Below, piece after piece: positions 58,332-64,000 of a DNA stretch of 64,000 bases. The stretch is from an uncultured Collinsella sp. GTDB taxonomy: Bacteria > Actinomycetota > Coriobacteriia > Coriobacteriales > Coriobacteriaceae. The stretch is taken from contig CAAERQ010000009.1 of NCBI GenBank assembly GCA_900758475.1, positions 5,786 through 69,785 on the forward strand, given 5' to 3'. Position 1 is the stretch's first letter; each line of letters opens with the position of its first letter. The notes below the pieces were generated by a model that saw only the letters and a program-made list of their open reading frames with translations, was not told the origin of the DNA and searched no databases. Made by a program: the position numbers and the translations under genes.

Positions 58332-58627
58332 CCGCCGAGGACCCATCTCACATATGGCTCTGTCTGGGCGAGTACGTCGGGCCACGGCGTGCTCGCCCTT
58401 TCTGTAGGTACATGGTCGCGCGGTGGCGCGAGCGGGACGAGCGGGAGGCGTTCCGCGTGTACCTGAGCGAGTCGGTGCGCCTCATGGCGCAGGGGAAGTG
58501 GCTCAAGGAACCCTTCCTGAGCATCGTCAATGGCGGTGCGGGCGATGGGTCCGAGGCGGAGGACACGCGCGGCGGCGACGAGATCGCCGCAGACATCATC
58601 GAGCGGATGGGATTGAAGGTGGTCTAG
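57906..58627 (+). CDS. Tail assembly chaperone gpGT-like, made by -1 frameshift
   Basis: The slippery sequence T TTT TTT (58319-58325) lies two codons before the stop of the first frame. A -1 slip continues into the overlapping frame at TGG (58325), with WIAAEDPSHIWLCLGEYVG and YMVARWRERDEREAFRVYLS, giving a product of about 240 residues. The second frame has no good start of its own. This matches the lambda-type gpG/gpGT arrangement. Confidence 0.75.
58319..58325 (+). promoter_or_regulatory. -1 ribosomal frameshift site
   Basis: Heptamer T TTT TTT in the zero frame followed by GGA TAG. GC-rich sequence downstream (GCCGCCGAGG) could form a stimulatory structure. Confidence 0.7.
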
Positions 58628-60859
58628 GTGAACCTTCTCGACCTGATGATTAAGGTCGGCCTCAAGGACGAGGCTAGCGGCAAGGCCGAGGGCGTGGCCT
58701 CGAAGGTCGTGGGCACGCTCGGCAAGGCCGGAGCGACCGTTGCCAAGGCGGTAGGCGTGGGCGTCGCCGCCGTGGGGGCGGGCGTCGCTGCCGTCACGGG
58801 CATGAGTATGAACGCATACGCCGCATACGAGCAGAACGTCGGCGGCATCCAGAAGATATTCGGCAACATGGGCAAGTCCCTCGAGGACTACGCCGCCATG
58901 ACCGGCCAGACCGTCGAGCAGTGCTCCGGTAAGTGGGAGCAGCTCGAGCAGGCCCAGACGACGGTGCTGGCCAACGCCGACCGCGCCTACATAACGGCCG
59001 GCCTGAGCGCCAACCGGTACATGGAGCAGGTGACGGGATTCTCGGCCTCGCTGGTGGCCTCGCTGGGCGGCGACACGGTCAAGGCCGCCGAGTACGCCAA
59101 CACGGCAATGGTCGACATGAGCGACAACGCGAATACCTTCGGCACGGCGATGGAGGACCTCCAGAACGCTTACCAGGGCTTCGCGAAGCAGAACTACACC
59201 ATGCTCGACAACTTGAAGCTCGGCTACGGCGGCACCAAGGAGGAGATGCAGCGCCTCATCTCGGACGCGCACGCGGTCAACGACGCCGTGGACGAGTCGA
59301 GCCTGTCCTTCGACAACATCGTGCTGGCCATCCACACGATGCAGGAGCAGATGCAGATCGCCGGCACGACCTCGCGCGAGGCCGCCACGACCATCGAGGG
59401 CTCCTGCAACATGGCCAAGGCCGCCTGGGAGAACTGGGTGACGGAGCTCGGCAAGGACGACGCCGACATGGGCAAGCTCACGACAGAGCTGGTCGAGTCG
59501 GTCGAGACGGCGGCCTCCAACATCGTGCCGCGCGTGGCGACCATCGTGTCCACGGCCGTCGAGCAGCTCCCCGGGGTCATAGCGACGCTGGCGCCGGTCG
59601 CCGGCGAGGCCTTCGCGTCAATAGCAGATAGCGCCATGTCGGCGCTCTCGGGCGCCTTCGGCGGGTTGGACGAGATAGGCGCGCAGGTCGGACCGGTGCT
59701 CTACGACGGAATCGTGAACGGCCTGTCGTTCCTCTCCGGCGCGGCGGCCGACATCATGAGCCAACTCGGCGGCTACCTGTCCGAGAACCTGCCCTCAATC
59801 ATGGAGCAGGGGCTGAACATCCTGACGGGCCTGAGCGAGTCTTTCGCCGAGAACGTCGGCGTGCTCGCCGAGGGGGCGGCCAACCTGATCGTCGGCCTGG
59901 CGCAGGGTATCGCCGGCAGCCTGCCGACTATCATCGAGCAGGCCCCGGTCATCGTGCAGAACCTCGCCGACGCGATCAACGACAACGCGCCGACGCTGCT
60001 CGGTGCCGGCATCCAGGCAATCGTGACGCTGGCGCTCGGCATCGTGCAAGCGATACCGACGCTCATCGCGAACATCCCGGCCATCTTCTCGGCAATCCTC
60101 GCGGCATGGTCAGCTCTCGACTGGATAAGCATCGGCCGCAACGCCATCACGCTCCTGGGCAGCGGAATTACGGCCATGGCCGGCTTCGTGACCTCGGCGG
60201 CCTCTAACATCGTTTCCGCCATCCGCGGGGCCATCGCCAACCTGCCGGCGACGCTGGCGGGCATCGGCAGCAACGGAATCAGCAGCCTGGGCTCAGCCAT
60301 CCGCGGCGCGGTCGGCTTCGTGACCTCGGCGGCCTCGAGCCTCGGCAGCTCCATCATGGGCGCCCTGTCCTCCATCCCGGGCCGCGTTGCCTCCATCGGC
60401 TCGCAGATCGTTCAGGGCATCGCCAACGGAATCAGCGGTGCGGCCGGCGTGGTCGTCAACAAGATAACCGACGTGGTCGGCGGCGCCATCGACGCGGCAA
60501 AGAACCTGCTCGGCATCCACTCGCCCTCGCGCGTGTTCCGCAAGATATTCGGCTACGTGATGCAGGGCGCGGCCCTCGGCATCGACGACACGGCGGACGA
60601 GCCCGTGAAGTCAATGGAGTCCGCCGTCGGGAAGGTCGAGCGCGCCGCGGCGTTCGATGCGACTGTCAGGGCCGACGGCCCGCGTTACGGCGACCGGACC
60701 ATTTCCGGCACCGGGGAGGGCGTTGTCGCGGACGGCGGCGCATCGGCCGTTATCGGCTGGCTGGCCGAGAACCTGCCCTCCATCATCGCGGAGTTCACGC
60801 CCGTCATGGGCGAGTCGGAGTTCGGGCGCAGGGCGAGGAAGGCGGTCGCGTATGCCTGA
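58628..60859 (+). CDS. Tail tape measure protein
   Basis: Protein of 743 residues that sets tail length. It has a helical N-terminus, Gly/Ala-rich hydrophobic segments (VGVGVAAVGAGVAAVTG) and a TMP core with YEQNVGGIQKIFGNMGKSLE. Long Ile/Ala/Leu-rich repeats follow (SGITAMAGFVTSAASNIVSA and a near copy about 40 residues later). The C-terminal GIHSPSRVFRKIFGYVMQG is typical of phage tape measures. It begins at GTG right after the chaperone stop. Confidence 0.92.
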   Translation: MNLLDLMIKVGLKDEASGKAEGVASKVVGTLGKAGATVAKAVGVGVAAVGAGVAAVTGMSMNAYAAYEQNVGGIQKIFGNMGKSLEDYAAMTGQTVEQCSGKWEQLEQAQTTVLANADRAYITAGLSANRYMEQVTGFSASLVASLGGDTVKAAEYANTAMVDMSDNANTFGTAMEDLQNAYQGFAKQNYTMLDNLKLGYGGTKEEMQRLISDAHAVNDAVDESSLSFDNIVLAIHTMQEQMQIAGTTSREAATTIEGSCNMAKAAWENWVTELGKDDADMGKLTTELVESVETAASNIVPRVATIVSTAVEQLPGVIATLAPVAGEAFASIADSAMSALSGAFGGLDEIGAQVGPVLYDGIVNGLSFLSGAAADIMSQLGGYLSENLPSIMEQGLNILTGLSESFAENVGVLAEGAANLIVGLAQGIAGSLPTIIEQAPVIVQNLADAINDNAPTLLGAGIQAIVTLALGIVQAIPTLIANIPAIFSAILAAWSALDWISIGRNAITLLGSGITAMAGFVTSAASNIVSAIRGAIANLPATLAGIGSNGISSLGSAIRGAVGFVTSAASSLGSSIMGALSSIPGRVASIGSQIVQGIANGISGAAGVVVNKITDVVGGAIDAAKNLLGIHSPSRVFRKIFGYVMQGAALGIDDTADEPVKSMESAVGKVERAAAFDATVRADGPRYGDRTISGTGEGVVADGGASAVIGWLAENLPSIIAEFTPVMGESEFGRRARKAVAYA

Positions 60860-61667
60860 TATCGAATATGAATCGGGCGCGGGGGCGGTCATCCCGCTCA
60901 ATTCCGGCATCTACGTCGGCAGGCCGAACGACCTCTTCAGCCGCGAATGGGACTACAAGATCGGGCACCGCGCGCTGTCGACCGTCTCGCGCGGCGCCCG
61001 CAAGGCCTCGTTCAGGGCGGTCTTCGCCGACATGGGGCTGGCCGACGAGTTCCGCCGCTGCGCGGACCTCGACGTCTCGGGCAACACGCCCGGGACGCTG
61101 AGGGTCGGGGACTGGTTCCAGCGCTGCCTCGTCCTCGCGTCGAAGGTCGACGGGGTGCGGGACGGGCTCTTCACCGCGAAGATCACCGTCGTGCTGCTCG
61201 ACGGCCTGTGGCGCAGGGGCGTCACGACGGAGTTCGCACCCGTCAACGGCTCGTCCGGGTACGAGTTCCTCGACCTACCGTATGACCTCCCGTACGACCT
61301 CGGGGCGACCCCGCCGAAGCGGTACGCGCGCAATCCGGGGCATTCCGGCAGCCCCGCCCGTTTCATCGTCTACGGGCCGGCGGTCAATCCCGCGGTCCGG
61401 CTCGGCGAGAACCTGTACCAGGTCGACGTATCGGTGCCGGACGGCGGCTACATGGAGGTCGACCCGCTGCGGCGCACCGTCTCCGTGGTCTCCGCCGACG
61501 GCGACGTCCGCGACGCCTTCGGCAAGGCGCACCGAGGCAGCGGCGCCGGCTCGGGCGAGTACATCTTCGAGCGCGTGCCGGCCGGCACGCGCGAGGTCTC
61601 GTGGGACAACAGCTTCGGGTTCGACCTGACGCTCTACGAGGAGGAGGGGGAGCCGGCATGGTCCTAG
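60852..61667 (+). CDS. Distal tail protein (Dit-like)
   Basis: Protein of 271 residues following the tape measure, overlapping it by eight bases. The N-terminal half is Dit-like (NDLFSREWDYKIGHRALSTV; RVGDWFQRCLVLAS). The C-terminal half is beta-rich. It would join the tail tube to the tip complex. Confidence 0.8.
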   Translation: MPDIEYESGAGAVIPLNSGIYVGRPNDLFSREWDYKIGHRALSTVSRGARKASFRAVFADMGLADEFRRCADLDVSGNTPGTLRVGDWFQRCLVLASKVDGVRDGLFTAKITVVLLDGLWRRGVTTEFAPVNGSSGYEFLDLPYDLPYDLGATPPKRYARNPGHSGSPARFIVYGPAVNPAVRLGENLYQVDVSVPDGGYMEVDPLRRTVSVVSADGDVRDAFGKAHRGSGAGSGEYIFERVPAGTREVSWDNSFGFDLTLYEEEGEPAWS

Positions 61668-63196
61668 TGGTGAGCGACCCGGCGGCCGGGGACGTCCGCG
61701 AGATCGAGGAATTCGAGCTTGACCTCGCGTTCGGCAGCGACGAGAACGCCCTGAAGCTCGAGGCGCGCGCCGGCGAGGCCCCTGCCGAGGGGCAATTCGT
61801 ATTCATCGACGGGACCGAGTACGGCGGCGTCGTCGACGAGGTCACCTACGATACGGGCAGGGACGCCTCCGGCACCGTCCTGTGCAAGGGCCGCACGTGG
61901 CACGGCATCCTGGCCGGCAAGCGCCTCCTGCCCGATTCGGGCAGCGGCTACCTCGCGGTGAGCGGCAAGGCGGGCGAGGTGCTCGCGTCCCTCATATCCC
62001 GCATGGGGCTGTCCGGGCTGTTTTCAGCCGCCGTAGACGATACGGCGGTTAGCTACACCTTCGACCGCTTCGCGGACGGGTACGGCGGCCTGAAGGCCCT
62101 GGCGAAGGCGAACGGGCGAAAGGTCTCGATGCGCCGCCTCGGCGGCAAGGTCGAGCTGTCGCTGCCGCCGATAGTGGACTACGCGAATAAGGTCGATTCC
62201 GACCTTATGGATTTCACGCTCACGTCTGTCTACCGCTGCGTGAACCATTTGGTTTGCGCGGGAACTGGCGAATTGGAGAACCGCGCGGTAGTCCACTTCT
62301 ACGCCGACGCGGCGGGCAACGTCAGCCACGTCCAGAGCCTCTTCGGCGTCGACGAGATATGCGCGCTCTACGACTACAGCAACGCCGATGAGGCGAAGCT
62401 GGAGGAGGAGGGCCGCAAGAAGCTGCAAGAGTATCAGACCCAAGGCAGCGTCGAGGTTGCGGTCCACGACGATATCGACGTGGACGTGGGAGACATGATC
62501 TCGGCGCGCGACAACGCGCACGGGCGCACCGTGAACGCGACGGTAGCGAAGAAGATCGTGAAGGTCTCGCGCGGCGTCGCCGTGTACTCATACGAGGTCG
62601 GCGGCGAGACCACGACCAAGATGAGCAGCAGCGGAGCGGCCGAGAGCAGCGGAGGCGGAGGCCACGCCTACCTGGCGGGCAAGGGCCTGACGCTGAGCAA
62701 CTACACATTCAGCGCGGAGGTTGACGCAGATGCGCTCACTGAGGTGCGCGGCACCGCCGAGGCCGCCCGTAAGGACGCGACCGAAGCCGTGCAGACGTGG
62801 GCAGGCGCCTCGTTGGAGATCGGCGCGGTCCAGACTTTGCCGCCGGGCGCGAACGCCACGGCGGCTCTCGCGGGCGAGAGCCTGATCAAGACGCTCTCGC
62901 TCGGCATCCCGCGCGGCGAGAAGGGCGAGCGCGGGGAACAGGGAGAGCAGGGGCCGCCCGGCGAGCAAGGCCCGCAGGGCATCCAAGGCCCGAAAGGAGA
63001 TGCCGGCCCGAAGGGCGAGCGCGGCGAGCAAGGGCCGCCCGGCACCGCGTCCGCGGTGACCGTCAGGGAGATGTTCGAGGCGTCTCACCCGGTCGGCACC
63101 TACATCGAGACGACGGGCTACGACCCGTCGGACTACGGCGGCGAATGGCGGATGGTGCCGAGTATCGGCCCGTACACGTGGCTCAGGACGAAGTAG
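61658..63196 (+). CDS. Tail tip protein with collagen-like repeats
   Basis: Protein of 512 residues. The first 330 resemble the siphovirus Gp37-like/tail-lysin hub proteins (REIEEFELDLAFGSDENALK; LCKGRTWHGILAGKRLL). A coiled-coil link follows, then about 15 collagen-type G-X-Y triplets (GEKGERGEQGEQGPPGEQGP) at about 420-465, and a short C-terminal domain (VGTYIETTGYDPSDYGGEW) found at the end of phage fibre proteins. It overlaps the Dit gene by ten bases. Confidence 0.8.
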   Translation: MVLVVSDPAAGDVREIEEFELDLAFGSDENALKLEARAGEAPAEGQFVFIDGTEYGGVVDEVTYDTGRDASGTVLCKGRTWHGILAGKRLLPDSGSGYLAVSGKAGEVLASLISRMGLSGLFSAAVDDTAVSYTFDRFADGYGGLKALAKANGRKVSMRRLGGKVELSLPPIVDYANKVDSDLMDFTLTSVYRCVNHLVCAGTGELENRAVVHFYADAAGNVSHVQSLFGVDEICALYDYSNADEAKLEEEGRKKLQEYQTQGSVEVAVHDDIDVDVGDMISARDNAHGRTVNATVAKKIVKVSRGVAVYSYEVGGETTTKMSSSGAAESSGGGGHAYLAGKGLTLSNYTFSAEVDADALTEVRGTAEAARKDATEAVQTWAGASLEIGAVQTLPPGANATAALAGESLIKTLSLGIPRGEKGERGEQGEQGPPGEQGPQGIQGPKGDAGPKGERGEQGPPGTASAVTVREMFEASHPVGTYIETTGYDPSDYGGEWRMVPSIGPYTWLRTK

Positions 63197-63207
63197 AGGA
63201 GACAGGC

Positions 63208-63438
63208 ATGTCCAAGACAGACAACATCACGAAGTACACATGCGACCGCTGCGGCGAGAGTGCGTACCTGCAGCAAGGCGCTGCGGCGGCAGGGGACTGG
63301 CGCGAGGTCGAGCGCTTCGATCAGTACGGCAGCAGGGCGACCCGCCTGCTGTGCAAGGGGTGCACGGACGAGTACAAGAAGCTCGCCGCCAAGCACGACG
63401 GTGAGTTCCAGCAGTTCATGAGCAACGCGAAGGAGTAG
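63208..63438 (+). CDS. Small zinc-ribbon-like protein (76 residues)
   Basis: Not recognised by name. CDRCGES near residue 12 and LLCKGCTDEY near residue 52 form a probable four-Cys zinc site. AGAGGAGA precedes the ATG. It lies between two tail genes. Confidence 0.7.
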   Translation: MSKTDNITKYTCDRCGESAYLQQGAAAAGDWREVERFDQYGSRATRLLCKGCTDEYKKLAAKHDGEFQQFMSNAKE

Positions 63439-63440
63439 TA

Positions 63441-64000
63441 ATGGCATTCGAGATAGTAGACGGCATGACGGGCACGAAGCACATTAGCTCGGATGACTTG
63501 TCGGCGCTAAACATCGCCACTGTCGGTAAGGCTGATTGCGTGCTCGGTTACGGCGACAACTTCGAGCTGACGATGCAGAGCGCGAACTCAGCGACGCTCG
63601 GCACCGGCGTGGGCATGGTCGGCGGCAAGCGCTTCTGGAACCAGGCGGCTACTAGCTTGACCATCCAATCTGGTACGCAAGGCCAGAAGCGCAACGACCT
63701 GGTGGTCGCGCGCTACGCAAAGACGAGTGCGGGCATCGAATCCATCACGCCCGTCGTAATCAAAGGCACGCCCACAACGGGTACCGCCGCAGACCCAAAG
63801 GTGACGGCGAACGACTTGAAGCTGTGGCGCGTGCCGCTGGATGGAATCAACGCCGGCACGCCCGTGAGGCTCTTCGACCCCGTGGCCTCGCTCGCGACCC
63901 TCGGGGATTCCGTATCCCGAATGAAAATCGCCAGCGGCAGAGCGAATATCTACGGTTGCGACGCAACCCTGGATGTCTCCTACATTCCCGCCATACACTC
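63441..64000 (+). CDS. Phage minor tail/receptor-binding protein (3' end outside window)
   Basis: Open frame of at least 186 codons without a stop before the window ends. The N-terminus (MAFEIVDGMTGTKHISSDDL; KADCVLGYGDNFELTMQSAN) matches the upper-baseplate or receptor-binding proteins of siphoviruses, which typically begin with a G-x-HIxxxD motif. AAGGAG is found seven bases ahead. Confidence 0.75.
   Translation, partial: MAFEIVDGMTGTKHISSDDLSALNIATVGKADCVLGYGDNFELTMQSANSATLGTGVGMVGGKRFWNQAATSLTIQSGTQGQKRNDLVVARYAKTSAGIESITPVVIKGTPTTGTAADPKVTANDLKLWRVPLDGINAGTPVRLFDPVASLATLGDSVSRMKIASGRANIYGCDATLDVSYIPAIH

Larger units (their letters stand above)
32931..64000 (+). mobile_element. Prophage (siphovirus-type), right end beyond the window
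   Basis: The block starts with an integrase gene reading toward the host boundary and continues with repressor, early, replication, packaging, head and tail genes in normal temperate-phage order. Lysis genes and the right attachment site lie outside the window. The left attachment site must be between the hairpin at 32930 and the integrase stop at 33000; its core cannot be named without the other end. No tRNA is adjacent. Confidence 0.93.

Overview
The window looks like the chromosome of a high-GC actinobacterium of the Coriobacteriia, most likely Collinsella or a close relative. This is inferred from the gene content and protein style: a division/cell-wall (dcw) cluster without ftsA, separate sepF and divIVA genes, and Collinsella-like protein sequences. 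No rRNA, tRNA or CRISPR array was seen.

Bases 1-26.6 kb are core genome read rightward. They hold the 3' part of pyrG, a xerD-type recombinase, then the dcw cluster mraZ-rsmH-ftsL-ftsI-murF-mraY-murD-ftsW-murG-murC-murB-ftsQ-ftsZ. A promoter with MraZ-type repeats and an SOS-like box precedes mraZ. After the ftsZ terminator come pgeF and the phosphate operon pstS-pstC-pstA-pstB-phoU, then yggS, sepF, yggT and divIVA. yggT seems to lack a standard start codon and probably begins at ATC.

Bases 26.6-33 kb are a looser host region. It has a nitroreductase and a PiT transporter with its DUF47 partner on the minus strand. On the plus strand are a small protein behind a consensus LexA box, a Bax inhibitor-1 family membrane protein, a microbial PARG-like protein and an SGNH hydrolase. 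It ends in an intergenic region with three 55-bp palindromic units.

From about 33 kb to the end is a prophage of siphovirus type, cut by the window end. On the left are the integrase, a tail-anchored protein and a degenerate S24-type repressor, all on the minus strand, facing a Cro-like gene across a divergent promoter/operator. The early region follows: an excisionase-like protein, RusA, Bet/RecT, DUF1351, an actinobacterial-type integration host factor, SSB, and a replication-type protein carrying four iterons that may be the phage origin. Then comes a chain of small overlapping genes, several Cys-rich.

The late region holds terminase small and large subunits, an SPP1-type portal, a misplaced receptor-binding-like protein, a MuF head protein, scaffold, P22-type coat protein, connectors, major tail protein, a frameshifted tail chaperone pair, tape measure, distal tail protein, a collagen-repeat tail protein and the start of another tail protein.

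The most notable system is in the head module. The MuF protein carries a C-terminal papain-fold toxin domain with a visible Cys-His-Asp triad. A small gene right behind it looks like an Imm35/YrhB-type immunity protein, and a terminator closes the unit. This is a prophage toxin-immunity pair likely delivered with, or built into, the virion. Several small proteins, including two tandem paralogous membrane peptides, are annotated from direct reading.
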